A stretch of DNA of 64,000 bases from assembly GCA_947479055.1 (NCBI GenBank), contig CANJYE010000004.1, positions 1 through 64,000 of the forward strand, written 5' to 3'. The DNA comes from Erythrobacteraceae bacterium (GTDB lineage: Bacteria; Pseudomonadota; Alphaproteobacteria; Sphingomonadales; Sphingomonadaceae). Below are positions 45,865 to 54,572 of the stretch, one piece after another. The notes below the pieces were generated by a model that was given only the letters and a program-made list of their open reading frames with translations, was not told the DNA's origin and did no database searches. Positions within the stretch are counted from its first letter, which is position 1, and each line of letters starts with the position of its first letter. The translations under genes were made by a program, and so were the position numbers.

Positions 45865-47009
45865 GCGAGACTTCCGACGTCGTCGAACTGGCCGAGGCGC
45901 TGATCGCCTGCCCCAGCGTGACCCCGGCCGAGGGGCTGGTGTTCGATTGCCTCGAAGCGATGCTGGTGCCGGTAGGCTTCACAATCCACCGCGCGCTGGC
46001 GGGCGAAGCGCCCGACGGGCCGGTCGAGAACCTGTTCGCGATCCGCCAGGGTCCGCCCGGCTCGCGCCATTTCGCCTTTGCCGGCCATCTCGACGTGGTT
46101 CCGCCGGGCGAAGGCTGGACCAGCGCGCCGTTCATGCCCGAGCGACGCGGAGACCTGCTCTACGGGCGCGGCGCGGTCGATATGAAGGGTTCGATCGCGG
46201 CGATGGTGGCAGCGGTGCGCGACATTCCGCCCGAAGCGGGCACGCTTAGCCTCATCATCACCGGCGACGAGGAAGGCGCGGCCACTTTCGGCACGCCGGT
46301 GTTGATGGACGCGATCCGCGCGCTCGGCACCATTCCCGACCTCTGCCTGGTGGGCGAGCCGACCTCGGCCAGCCGGCTGGGCGACATGATGAAGATCGGG
46401 CGGCGCGGTTCGGTCAATATCTGGCTGGAAGTGGCCGGCACGCAGGGCCACGTTGCCTATCCGCATCTTGCCGACAATCCGGTGCCCCGGCTTCTCGCGC
46501 TGCTGGTGGAACTGGACGCGCTGGTGCTGGACGAGGGGACGGACTGGTTCCAGCCCTCCAACCTCGAGATTACCGATATCTCGGTCGGCAATACCGCCAC
46601 CAATGTCATCCCGGCGAAGGCCACGGCCCGTATCTCGATCCGCTTCAATGATTGCCACAGCGGCAAGAGCCTGTCGCAAATGGTCGCGGAAATCGCCGCA
46701 CGCCATGGCGGCAGCGCCCGCGCGGTGATTTCGGGCGAACCGTTTCTGACCCCGCCCGGAGCCTTTTCGGCGATGGTCGCGGCGGCGGTGAAAGCGGAAA
46801 CGGGGATCGAACCCGAAGCCTCGACCAGCGGCGGCACGTCCGACGCGCGCTTCCTCAAGCATTTCTGCCCGGTGATCGAGTTCGGCCTCGCCAATGCCAC
46901 CATGCACAAGCGCGACGAGGCGGTGGCAATGGCTGACCTGACGGCATTGGCCCGGATTTACCGGCGGATTGCCGAGGCCGGTTTGCGTCTTTCGACAAGC
47001 TCAGGATGA
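45861..47009 (+). CDS. dapE: succinyl-diaminopimelate desuccinylase
   Basis: A 382-residue M20 zinc hydrolase of the lysine/peptidoglycan pathway that converts N-succinyl-LL-DAP to LL-DAP. Zinc motifs are GHLDVV (near 75), GRGAVDMKG (near 104) and DEEG (near 137). The dimer-domain motif GNTATNVIPAKA and the end FGLANATMHKRDE are standard. The ATG overlaps the GST stop. The last residues, GLRLSTSSG, run into a 19-bp inverted repeat, so the C-terminus and the stop lie inside the repeat arm. Confidence 0.95.
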   Translation: MSETSDVVELAEALIACPSVTPAEGLVFDCLEAMLVPVGFTIHRALAGEAPDGPVENLFAIRQGPPGSRHFAFAGHLDVVPPGEGWTSAPFMPERRGDLLYGRGAVDMKGSIAAMVAAVRDIPPEAGTLSLIITGDEEGAATFGTPVLMDAIRALGTIPDLCLVGEPTSASRLGDMMKIGRRGSVNIWLEVAGTQGHVAYPHLADNPVPRLLALLVELDALVLDEGTDWFQPSNLEITDISVGNTATNVIPAKATARISIRFNDCHSGKSLSQMVAEIAARHGGSARAVISGEPFLTPPGAFSAMVAAAVKAETGIEPEASTSGGTSDARFLKHFCPVIEFGLANATMHKRDEAVAMADLTALARIYRRIAEAGLRLSTSSG

Positions 47010-47051
47010 ACGGGTCCCGGCGAAACTTCCGCTCATCCTGAGCTTGTCGAA
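46991..47051. repeat. 19-bp perfect inverted repeat (REP-like palindrome), overlapping the dapE stop
   Basis: The left arm TTCGACAAGCTCAGGATGA (46991-47009) and the right arm TCATCCTGAGCTTGTCGAA (47033-47051) are perfect inverted copies with a 23-base spacer. The dapE stop codon (47007-47009) lies at the end of the left arm. The sequence resembles palindromic repeats that are dispersed in sphingomonad genomes. It could act as a terminator-like or mRNA-stabilising hairpin between dapE and the transporter gene. Confidence 0.85.
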
Positions 47052-47078
47052 GGATGCGCGCAGCACAAGGTAGCAGGC

Positions 47079-48380
47079 ATGGCGAAGCGGCTGACACTCT
47101 ATATCATCCTCGCCATGGTGCTGGGCATTGCGGTGGGCTTTGCGCTCAACCAGCGCGGCGGCGAGGATATCGCGGCCATTGCCGATTATCTCAAGCTGCT
47201 GCCCGACGTCTTCCTCAAGCTGATCAAGATGATCATCGCCCCGCTGGTGTTCGCCACTATCGTCACCGGGATCGCCGGGATGGGCGACAGCGCCGCGCTC
47301 GGCCGGATCGGGGCGAAGGCGCTGGGCTGGTTCATCAGCGCCAGCCTCATTTCGCTCAGCCTCGGCATGGTGCTGGTCAATGCTTTCCGCCCGGGTGAAA
47401 GCCTCGCGCTGAAGGCCGCGCCCGAAGTGGGCGAACTGGCGACGAAGGACTTGTCGCTGCGCCATTTCGTGCTGGAAATCTTCCCGACCAGCGCCTTCGA
47501 CGCGATGGCGCAGAACAATATTCTTCAGATTCTCGTGTTCTCGCTGTTCACCGGCATCGCGCTGACCGCGATCCGCGAGAAGGGCGAAGTGCTGGTGCGG
47601 GGGTGCGAGGCGCTGGCCGAGCTGATGCTCCAGATCACCGATTATGTGATGCGCTTTGCCCCCTTCGCGGTGTTCGGGGCGATTGCCAGCGTGGTGGCGA
47701 CCAAGGGTCTGGGGATCATCGCCACTTATGGCGTGCTGGTGAGCGAATTCTATTTCGGCCTCGCTCTGCTGTGGATCATCCTGCTGACGCTGGGTGGACT
47801 GTTCCTGGGACGGCGGATCTTCACCCTGATCCGCTATATCCGCGAGCCGGTGCTGGTGACCTTCTCCACCGCCAGTTCGGAAGCGGGGCTGCCCAAGCTG
47901 TTCGAACAGCTCGACCGCTTCGGCGTGCCGCGCCGCATTTCGGGTTTCATCCTGCCGCTGGGCTACAGCTTCAATCTCGACGGCTCGATGATGTACATGA
48001 GCTTTGCGACGATTTTCATCGCGCAGGCCTATGGGATCGAGCTGACGCTGACCCAGCAGGTGCTGATGTTGCTGACGCTGATGGTGACGTCCAAGGGCAT
48101 TGCCGGGGTGCCAAGGGCGAGCCTGGTGGTGATTGCCGCCACGCTCAGCCAGTTCGGCCTGCCGGTGGAAGGGATCGCGCTCCTGCTGGGGGTCGATACC
48201 TTCCTCGACATGGGCCGGTCAGCCACCAACATCGTCGGCAATGCGGTGGCGACATCGGTGATCACCCGCAGCGAAGGCATGCTCCAGCCGCTGCTGCCGC
48301 CAGAGGAAGAACCGCCGCACGCACCAGCCCACACCGCCGCCGATGGGCGCCGCGGGCTCAATCTCGATCCGGAGCAGTAG
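47079..48380 (+). CDS. dicarboxylate/amino acid:cation symporter (DAACS family)
   Basis: A 433-residue glutamate-transporter-fold symporter (GltP/DctA-like). The substrate and sodium-site regions GYSFNLDGSMMYMSFATIFIA and GVPRASLVVIAATL are present, and the C-terminal DMGRSATNIVGNAVAT carries the conserved Asp/Asn substrate contacts. It imports C4-dicarboxylates or acidic amino acids. It is separated from dapE by the inverted repeat. Confidence 0.94.
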   Translation: MAKRLTLYIILAMVLGIAVGFALNQRGGEDIAAIADYLKLLPDVFLKLIKMIIAPLVFATIVTGIAGMGDSAALGRIGAKALGWFISASLISLSLGMVLVNAFRPGESLALKAAPEVGELATKDLSLRHFVLEIFPTSAFDAMAQNNILQILVFSLFTGIALTAIREKGEVLVRGCEALAELMLQITDYVMRFAPFAVFGAIASVVATKGLGIIATYGVLVSEFYFGLALLWIILLTLGGLFLGRRIFTLIRYIREPVLVTFSTASSEAGLPKLFEQLDRFGVPRRISGFILPLGYSFNLDGSMMYMSFATIFIAQAYGIELTLTQQVLMLLTLMVTSKGIAGVPRASLVVIAATLSQFGLPVEGIALLLGVDTFLDMGRSATNIVGNAVATSVITRSEGMLQPLLPPEEEPPHAPAHTAADGRRGLNLDPEQ

Positions 48381-48386
48381 TCTTAG

Positions 48387-48779
48387 TTACTTCACCAGTT
48401 CGACCGGCACGAACTGGCCGAGGCCGCAGGACGCCCCGTGATCCGGCGTGCCGCCCGTACTGCGCAGGACATGGATGATGTCGGTGCTGCACAGCTGCGA
48501 CAGCGAGGTCTCGTAGGAGAACGCCTTCTCGAAGCCGAGGCCGGGGCAGCGATAGGGCAGGGTGTTGCGATAGGTCCGGCTGCCGGCCTTGAAGTCGATG
48601 GTGTAATCATCATGCACGGTGGTGCCGTTCATCGAAGTAATCGACAGGCAATCCTCGGCTGGCCCCACCACCTTGGCGGCAGGGGCTCTGGAGACAGCAT
48701 TGCTGCCGGGGTGATCTTCGTTGCAGCCGGCCAGCGCCAGCAGCGCCAGCGGAGCAATCAGGAGTGGAAGCTTGGTCAT
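48387..48779 (-). CDS. putative lipoprotein of unknown function
   Basis: A 130-residue protein with signal MTKLPLLIAPLALLALAGCN (lipobox LAGC). The mature part has four Cys that could form disulfides, in DCLSITSMNG, YRCPGL, SQLCST and ASCGL. No family is recognised. It sits between the symporter (convergent, 6 bases apart) and nth on the same strand. Confidence 0.75.
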   Translation of the reverse strand: MTKLPLLIAPLALLALAGCNEDHPGSNAVSRAPAAKVVGPAEDCLSITSMNGTTVHDDYTIDFKAGSRTYRNTLPYRCPGLGFEKAFSYETSLSQLCSTDIIHVLRSTGGTPDHGASCGLGQFVPVELVK

Positions 48780-48808
48780 CGTATGTCCTCCAATGAATCA
48801 ATGACGGA

Positions 48809-49495
48809 TCAGGACGCCATTTTCCGCAGTGTCTTTTCGGCAACTTTCGCACCGGCCTTTGGTTCCAGCACCTTCTGCCGGAAACCGCATGGCCCTGCCA
48901 CCGGGCAGCGCCAGCATTCCGGCTGCCGCGCCTTGCAGGTATAACGGCCCAGCAGGATCAGCCACTGATGGGCATGGCGCCGGAACGGTTGCGGCACCCG
49001 CTTCTCCAGCAGGGCCTCGACCTTCTCCACGCTCTTGCCCTTGGCGAGGCCAGTGCGGTTGGAGACGCGGAAGACATGGGTATCGACCGCGAAAGTCTCC
49101 GCTCCGAAGGCGCAGTTCATCACCACATTGGCGGTCTTGCGGCCGACGCCGGGCAGGGTGGTCAAAAGGTCGCGGTCCTGCGGAACTTCGCCGCCGAACC
49201 GTTCGATCAGGAGCCCGGACAGGGCGATCACGTTCTTCGCCTTGGCGTTGAACAGGCCGATGGTCCTGATGTGCTGCTTGAGCCCTTCCTCGCCCAGCTC
49301 GATCATCTGGTGCGGGGTCTTGACCGCGCTGAACAGCTTTCTGGTGGCCTTGTTGACGCCCACGTCGGTCGCCTGTGCAGACAGCACCACTGCGACCAAC
49401 AGCTGGTAAACATTGCCGAATTCGAGCTCCGTCTCGGGCGAGGGGTTATCCTCGGCGAGAATGCGGAAAAATTCGAAGATCTGGTCTCTGGTCAA
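48809..49495 (-). CDS. nth: endonuclease III (base-excision DNA glycosylase/AP lyase)
   Basis: A 228-residue enzyme that removes oxidised pyrimidines. The helix-hairpin-helix LPGVGRKTANVV and the catalytic Lys/Asp pair (Asp in VDTHVFR) are present, and the C-terminal 4Fe-4S loop CKARQPECWRCPVAGPC has spacing C-x6-C-x2-C-x5-C. TTG 49495 overlaps the dapB stop (TTGA) and gives a canonical N-terminus. It is co-transcribed with dapB. Confidence 0.96.
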   Translation of the reverse strand: MTRDQIFEFFRILAEDNPSPETELEFGNVYQLLVAVVLSAQATDVGVNKATRKLFSAVKTPHQMIELGEEGLKQHIRTIGLFNAKAKNVIALSGLLIERFGGEVPQDRDLLTTLPGVGRKTANVVMNCAFGAETFAVDTHVFRVSNRTGLAKGKSVEKVEALLEKRVPQPFRRHAHQWLILLGRYTCKARQPECWRCPVAGPCGFRQKVLEPKAGAKVAEKTLRKMAS

Positions 49496-50220
49496 AGGCC
49501 CAGCACGTCACGCATGACATGGCGTCCGGCGGGCTGGGCCAGCAGCCATTGGGCTGCGCGGACCGCACCATGGGCGAAGATGATGCGGTCCTCCGCACTG
49601 TGCGACAGGGTGATGCGTTCCCCGTCTCCCGCCAGGATCACGCTGTGTTCCCCGGCCACCGTGCCGCCCCGCAGCGAGGCGAAGCCGATCGCCCCGGTCG
49701 CGCGGGCGCCGGTGTAGCCATCACGCCCGCGCTCGCTGTGGGAAGCCAGATCGATCCCACGCCCTGCCGCCGCCGCTTCGCCTAGCAGCAGCGCGGTGCC
49801 GGAAGGCGCATCGACCTTCATGCGGTGGTGCATCTCGACCACTTCCACATCCCAGTCCGCGCCCAGTCGCGCGGCGGCCTCCTGTACGAGATGGGCCAGC
49901 AGGGTCACTCCCAGCGAAGTGTTGCCGGTCTGGAGAATGGCGATCCTGTCTGCTGCCGCATCGATCGCCGCATGGTTGGCTGCGGAAAGGCCGGTCGTGC
50001 CGACCACCATCGGAATGCCGACCGCAACCGCCGCTTCGAGATTGGCCTGAAGCGCGCCGGGGGCGGAGAAATCGACAAGCACGTCGCTGGCCTTTGCCAG
50101 AGCGACGGGATCGCCACCCTGATCGATCCCGCCCGAAAGCGTGCAGCCCGCCGCGTCTACCGCGCGTGCCAGCGCCTGGCCCATGCGCCCTGCGCTGCCG
50201 ATAATGCCGATTCTTGCCAT
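49492..50220 (-). CDS. dapB: 4-hydroxy-tetrahydrodipicolinate reductase
   Basis: A 242-residue enzyme of the diaminopimelate branch. The NAD(P)H motif GIIGSAGRMGQAL is at the N-terminus, and the catalytic MHHRMKVDAPSGTALLLGE carries the His/Lys and the substrate-binding residues. It is divergent from the sirtuin gene and overlaps nth downstream. dapE at 45861 works later in the same pathway but in a separate unit. Confidence 0.97.
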   Translation of the reverse strand: MARIGIIGSAGRMGQALARAVDAAGCTLSGGIDQGGDPVALAKASDVLVDFSAPGALQANLEAAVAVGIPMVVGTTGLSAANHAAIDAAADRIAILQTGNTSLGVTLLAHLVQEAAARLGADWDVEVVEMHHRMKVDAPSGTALLLGEAAAAGRGIDLASHSERGRDGYTGARATGAIGFASLRGGTVAGEHSVILAGDGERITLSHSAEDRIIFAHGAVRAAQWLLAQPAGRHVMRDVLGL

Positions 50221-50246
50221 TGCCTGTCCCTGATTGTGCGTGCTTC

Positions 50247-50957
50247 ATGGGCGACATGGAACGTCCACGCAATATCGTCATCCTCACCGGCGCGGGAATA
50301 AGCGCCGAAAGCGGCATCGACACGTTCCGCGATAGTGGTGGGCTGTGGGAACAGCACCGGGTGGAAGATGTCGCCACGCCCGAGGCCTTTGAGCGCGATC
50401 CCAATTTGGTCCTGCGCTTCTACGACCTGCGGCGCGAGGCGGTGCAGGCCAAGCTGCCCAATTTCGCGCATGAAGCGCTGGCGATCCTCGATGCGCAGTG
50501 GAAGGGCGAGTTGCTGCTCGTCACCCAGAATGTCGATGATCTGCACGAGCGGGCCGGGTCAAGGCGCGTGCTGCACATGCATGGCGAGCATCTCAACGCC
50601 TGGTGCACTGCCTGCGACCGGCGCTCGCGCTGGACCGGGCCGCTGATCGACCGGCCGGCCTGTCCAGCATGCGGAGCCCGTGCTTTGCGGCCCGATGTCG
50701 TGTGGTTCGGCGAGATGCCCTACGGGATGGAGCGGATCTATGCCGCGATCCGGCAGGCGGACCTGTTCGTTTCGATCGGGACCTCCGGCGCGGTCTATCC
50801 GGCCGCCGGCTTCGTGCGCGATGCGCGCGAATGCGGGGCGCGGACACTTGAGCTCAATCTCGAACCGAGCCAGGGATCGGTCTGGTTCCACGAATCGCGG
50901 CTTGGCCCGGCCACCGACGTGGTGCCGGAGTGGGTGGCGGAGATGCTACAGTCCTGA
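50247..50957 (+). CDS. cobB: NAD-dependent protein deacylase (sirtuin), CobB type
   Basis: A class III sirtuin of about 236 residues. NAD motifs are TGAGISAESGIDTFRD and TQNVDDLHERAG, with the catalytic His in LHMHGEH. The zinc site is CTAC...CPAC. The FYDLRREA segment matches the Tyr-x2-Arg pair that in E. coli CobB supports desuccinylation. Starts at 50247 and 50256 are both in frame with no clear ribosome site. It overlaps the convergent MoeB-like gene by 12 bases. Confidence 0.94.
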   Translation: MGDMERPRNIVILTGAGISAESGIDTFRDSGGLWEQHRVEDVATPEAFERDPNLVLRFYDLRREAVQAKLPNFAHEALAILDAQWKGELLLVTQNVDDLHERAGSRRVLHMHGEHLNAWCTACDRRSRWTGPLIDRPACPACGARALRPDVVWFGEMPYGMERIYAAIRQADLFVSIGTSGAVYPAAGFVRDARECGARTLELNLEPSQGSVWFHESRLGPATDVVPEWVAEMLQS

Positions 50958-51716
50958 ACAGATCCGGCAGGCCGGGTCCTTGGCGATGGTGAGTGTGCGC
51001 AGCGCCGGTTTCAGCCCGTCGAGCAGGTGCAGACGCCCCCATTGCGGGTCGCCCAGCGCGCTCACTCCTTCCAGGATCACCCGCAGGGCCTGCATAGCGG
51101 CGAGACTGGCAGTCCATCCCGCCATCGCGCCCAGCATCCCGTCGTCGGCACAGCTGTCGCAATCCTCGGCATCGAAAGCATAGCCCACGAAGCAGCGATA
51201 GCAGGCATGGCCGGGCAGATGCCCGGCAAAGGCGGCGACCTGCCCCTGGAATCGCCCGACCGCAGCGCTGACCAGCGGCACCCGGGCAGCGACACAAGTG
51301 TCCGATACGGCAAGACGGGTGGCAAAATTGTCGCAGCCGTCCAGAACCACGCTGGCACCCGCGATCAGTTCGTCGGCGTTGGCGGCAGTGATTCGCACTG
51401 GTAGCGCGGTGCAATCCAGCACCGGATCGAACCGGGCAACCCATGCGCCCGCCGCCTCGGCCTTCAGCCGACCGAGGTCGTCGCTGGCGAAGATCGTCTG
51501 GCGCTGGAGATTGCTTTCCTCGACCCGGTCGTCGTCGATCAGGGTCAGCCGCCCGATCCCCGCGCCGGCCAGATATTGCAACGCAGGGCTGCCGATCCCG
51601 CCCAGCCCGACCAGCACGACATGCGCGCCCGCCAGCGCCACCTGCCCCGCCCCACCGATCTCGGGCAGGACGATGTGGCGGGCAAAGCGGGAAAGGCGTT
51701 CGGGCGGCAACGTCAT
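50946..51716 (-). CDS. HesA/MoeB/ThiF-family adenylyltransferase
   Basis: A 256-residue E1-like enzyme that adenylates the C-terminus of a small sulfur-carrier protein (MoaD or ThiS). The ATP-binding VVLVGLGGIGSPALQYLAGA and the DDDRVEESNLQRQ motif are intact. Four Cys (CYRC... and CRIC) fit the structural zinc. There is no C-terminal rhodanese domain. ATG 51716 overlaps the DUF983 stop (ATGA). Confidence 0.92.
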   Translation of the reverse strand: MTLPPERLSRFARHIVLPEIGGAGQVALAGAHVVLVGLGGIGSPALQYLAGAGIGRLTLIDDDRVEESNLQRQTIFASDDLGRLKAEAAGAWVARFDPVLDCTALPVRITAANADELIAGASVVLDGCDNFATRLAVSDTCVAARVPLVSAAVGRFQGQVAAFAGHLPGHACYRCFVGYAFDAEDCDSCADDGMLGAMAGWTASLAAMQALRVILEGVSALGDPQWGRLHLLDGLKPALRTLTIAKDPACRICSGL

Positions 51717-52111
51717 TCCAGCCCCGTCGGTCGTTCCCTGACGAAGCCGTGCATGCCGAACCACCATTGCGCCGCGATCACCGCGCCCTTGGCCGGTTGC
51801 AGCATGCCCAGCATCAGCACCAAGACCAGCGGAATGATGATTGCGAACATGGCGAGCGGCGAGAGATCGAATTCGAGCGACAACATGATGATGATCGGTG
51901 CGACCAGATGGCCGGTCAGCAGGATGGCGATATAGGCCGGGAAATCGTCTGCCCGCTGGTGGGTCAGGTCGATCAGGCAGGACGGGCAGCGATCCACCGG
52001 CTTCAGCCACTGGCGAAACAGCCGGGCACCGCCGCAACGCGGGCAATGCCCGGGAATGCCGCGCAAGATCGCTTGCCACAGGGAGGCAGGAAGGGCGGCG
52101 GCGTGAGTCAT
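51713..52111 (-). CDS. DUF983 family membrane protein
   Basis: A 132-residue protein with a CPRCG...CPSC zinc-ribbon-like N-terminal part and two hydrophobic segments (about residues 58-78 and 84-104). The DUF983 motif GHCPRCGGARLFR is typical. The function is unknown. It is co-transcribed with the MoeB-like gene. Confidence 0.93.
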   Translation of the reverse strand: MTHAAALPASLWQAILRGIPGHCPRCGGARLFRQWLKPVDRCPSCLIDLTHQRADDFPAYIAILLTGHLVAPIIIMLSLEFDLSPLAMFAIIIPLVLVLMLGMLQPAKGAVIAAQWWFGMHGFVRERPTGLE

Positions 52112-52202
52112 GCCAAGCCGCTTAGAGCAGGATGGCTTTCAGGACAACGCGCCGGATGAGGTTCACACGCCTGTTCAAAAGCTGTGACAAGACTGTCGAC
52201 AA

Positions 52203-53699
52203 TCAGCTTTCCAGCTGGCGCAGCAGGCTGCGGACGTCGCCATCCATGTCGGCATCGCGCTGGCGCAGATCCTCGATCAGGCGGACGGCGTGGATCACGG
52301 TCGAATGATCGCGCCCGCCGAACTTGCGGCCGATTTCCGGGTAGCTGCGCGGGGTCAGCACCTTGGCGAGATACATCGCCACCTGTCGCGGGCGGACCAC
52401 CGCGCGGGCGCGGCGCTTGCTCGACATCTCGGAGCGGTCGACCCGGTAGAACTGGCAGACGGTGCGCTGGATCTCGTCGATGGTGATCCTGCGGCGGTTG
52501 GCCGAGAGGATGTCGGTCAGCTGTTCCTCGGCCAGCTGGAGCGAGACTTCCTGCCCGGTCAGCTGGGCATAGGCGATCAGCTTGTTGAGGCCGCCGACCA
52601 GTTCGCGCACGTTGCGGTTGATCGTGCGGGCGAGGAATTCGATCACGTCCGACGGCACTTCGAGCGGGGCGAACTTGGTCAGCTTGGAATCGAGGATCAG
52701 GCGGCGCAGCTCGATATCGGCAGGCTGCATGTCGGCGACAAGGCCCATCGACAGGCGCGACAGCAGGCGCTGCTCCACCCCGTCCAGCGCCTGCGGGGCA
52801 CGATCGGCGGCGAACACCAGCCGCTTGCCTTCGGCCAGCAGCGCATCGATCGTGTAGAGCAGTTCCTCCTGCGCGGCGGCCTTGCCGATGATGAACTGGA
52901 TATCGTCCACCAGCAGCAGGTCGAAGCCGCGCAGCCGGGCCTTGAACTCGATCGTCTCGTTCTGGCGCAGCGCCTGGACGAATTCGACCATGAAGCGTTC
53001 GGCCGAGCAGTAAAAAATCCGTGCGCGGGGATGGGCACCGAGATAGGCATGGCCAATCGCGTGAAGCAGGTGGGTCTTGCCCTGGCCGGTCGATGCCTTG
53101 AGGTACAGTGGCGAAAATTGGGGCGCTTCGACCTTGGCCATTCGTTCGGCCGCGTTGCAGGCCAGCACGTTGGACTTACCGGTGACGAAAGCCGCAAAAG
53201 TCAGCGAGGGGTCGAGCCCGACCGAAGAGGTGAAGCCCTGCGCGCCGATCGTGCCGGCCGCCATCGGCATGCCGCCTTCCGCGCCATCATTAGCGGCACG
53301 GCCGCCGCCGCGCAGCATTGGTTCGCCCGAAATGCTCAGTTCGGAAATCTGGCGCCGACCGGGATGGACCGAGATGCGGACGTGGCGCACTTCGGCACGA
53401 GCGATTTTCCAGGCCAGTGAAAGCCGGTCGGCGAAACGGTCCTGCACCCAGTTGGCGGAAAATTCGGTTGGCAGGAACAGGTCGAGGGTGCCGGTTTCCT
53501 TGCAGAAGGTGCCAAGCTGGATCGGCTTGATCCACTGGCTGTGCAACTGCTGGCCAAGATCCTTGCGCAGCCCCTGGCTGATGTCGGCCCAATCCGCCGC
53601 CAGGTTTACTGCCTCCGCATCTTCCACAATGTTCTCACCCGTTGCGCGCCTCTTGGCGGTCGGCGACCGTTGATCGCCGTAAGTGCCATTCTTGGTCAT
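52203..53699 (-). CDS. dnaA: chromosomal replication initiator DnaA
   Basis: A 498-residue initiator. Domain I has QLHSQWIKPIQLGTF, Walker A is STGQGKTHLLHAIGHA (near 202), Walker B is LLLVDDIQFI, and the DNA-binding domain IV signature GGRDHSTVIHAVRLIE is at the C-terminus. The ribosome site GGGGGATTGA lies just before ATG 53699. No dnaN or recF follows, so the gene is detached from the classical oriC cluster, as is common in alphaproteobacteria. Confidence 0.98.
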   Translation of the reverse strand: MTKNGTYGDQRSPTAKRRATGENIVEDAEAVNLAADWADISQGLRKDLGQQLHSQWIKPIQLGTFCKETGTLDLFLPTEFSANWVQDRFADRLSLAWKIARAEVRHVRISVHPGRRQISELSISGEPMLRGGGRAANDGAEGGMPMAAGTIGAQGFTSSVGLDPSLTFAAFVTGKSNVLACNAAERMAKVEAPQFSPLYLKASTGQGKTHLLHAIGHAYLGAHPRARIFYCSAERFMVEFVQALRQNETIEFKARLRGFDLLLVDDIQFIIGKAAAQEELLYTIDALLAEGKRLVFAADRAPQALDGVEQRLLSRLSMGLVADMQPADIELRRLILDSKLTKFAPLEVPSDVIEFLARTINRNVRELVGGLNKLIAYAQLTGQEVSLQLAEEQLTDILSANRRRITIDEIQRTVCQFYRVDRSEMSSKRRARAVVRPRQVAMYLAKVLTPRSYPEIGRKFGGRDHSTVIHAVRLIEDLRQRDADMDGDVRSLLRQLES

Positions 53700-54141
53700 T
53701 CAATCCCCCGCCAGCCACACACGCAACAGGCATGGTTCCCACAGTGGCATGTCCCACGTCCCTCTACGCAGGCATATGCCACGCCAACGGGAAGCCAGAG
53801 GAGCCCCGCTGGGAAAACCGATATCCGTCTTGTGAAGCCCGTGCCGTCAGCCCGGGCGTGGCCTGTTTATGAAGCCCTTGAGCCAAGGAGCAAAGGGGGC
53901 GAGGCGTAAAAAAACTGAAATAAAGATGTTGACTCATCCGAACCCCGCAGGGGAGTGTTTAGGGGTCTGTTTACCAAGGAAATTCCTGCTCGGACTGCGC
54001 GAATCGCGGGAAGCCCTAGGCTTTGCGCGATTTGCCGCGTCGCGGCATTGCAGATGCAAAAAAGGCCGGGGGAATTGCCCCCGGCCCTGTTCCATTTCCG
54101 TTCCGTGACAGCGCCCCTGGAGGCGCGAATCGGATGCCTGC
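53700..54141. other. 442-base region upstream of dnaA
   Basis: Apart from the rpsT terminator at 54058-54086 I see no gene here. The short open frames lack ribosome sites and family content. No DnaA boxes (TTATCCACA-like) were recognised, so this does not look like oriC. An AT-richer patch near 53910-53930 may hold the dnaA promoter, but no clear -35/-10 pair was found. Confidence 0.5.
54058..54086 (-). terminator. rho-independent terminator downstream of rpsT
   Basis: GGCCGGGGG (54064-54072) and CCCCCGGCC (54078-54086) form a 9-bp GC-only stem with a five-base loop. On the minus strand it is followed by a run of T (54063-54058). It is about 55 bases beyond the rpsT stop. Confidence 0.9.
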
Positions 54142-54402
54142 TCAGAGAGCGGCGACTCGCTTGGTGAGTCGCGACATCTTGCGGGCAGCGGTGTTCCTGT
54201 GAAGCACGCCACGGGCGATCCCGCGGGCCAGTTCCGGCTGGGCATCCTTGAGGGCAGCCTGGGCGGCGGGCTTGTCACCACCGGCAATGGCGGCTTCGAC
54301 CTTCTTCACGAAGCTGCGAATGCGGCTAATGCGGGCACCGTTGATTTCGGCGCGGCGGTCGTTGCGGCGGATGCGCTTGCGGGCTTGCGGCGTATTGGCC
54401 AT
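54142..54402 (-). CDS. rpsT: 30S ribosomal protein S20
   Basis: An 86-residue S20 with [20 protein letters not shown] at the start and [16 protein letters not shown] near the end. AAGGA lies 6 bases before the ATG. The terminator follows directly. It is on the same strand as dnaA, a common neighbour pair in this class. Confidence 0.97.
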   Translation of the reverse strand: MANTPQARKRIRRNDRRAEINGARISRIRSFVKKVEAAIAGGDKPAAQAALKDAQPELARGIARGVLHRNTAARKMSRLTKRVAAL

Positions 54403-54423
54403 GTCTATCCTTCACTTGCGCCG

Positions 54424-54452
54424 TATCGATACAGCGCGCTTTTCTGTGTCAA
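54424..54452 (-). promoter_or_regulatory. predicted rpsT promoter
   Basis: On the minus strand TTGACA (54447-54452) is followed after 17 bases by TCGATA (54424-54429), 22 bases before the start codon. The -35 box is consensus; the -10 is weak. Confidence 0.5.
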
Positions 54453-54572
54453 TTCCGTAGAAACGCGGGACCCGGAACTGTCATGAAACAGCCCTGCCCC
54501 GCGATTGAAGCGCGGCCCTTAGCGGCAGGGGCCCGGATCGTCAAGCTGATGCGCGGACCTGAGTTGCCGCTG

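Noticed and set aside
47033-47051. Possible CRISPR repeat unit
   Set aside because: Only two copies in inverted orientation with a 23-base spacer; this is a palindromic REP-like element, not an array.
53869-54108. 79-codon open frame upstream of dnaA
   Set aside because: No convincing ribosome site or family content, and it overlaps the rpsT terminator.
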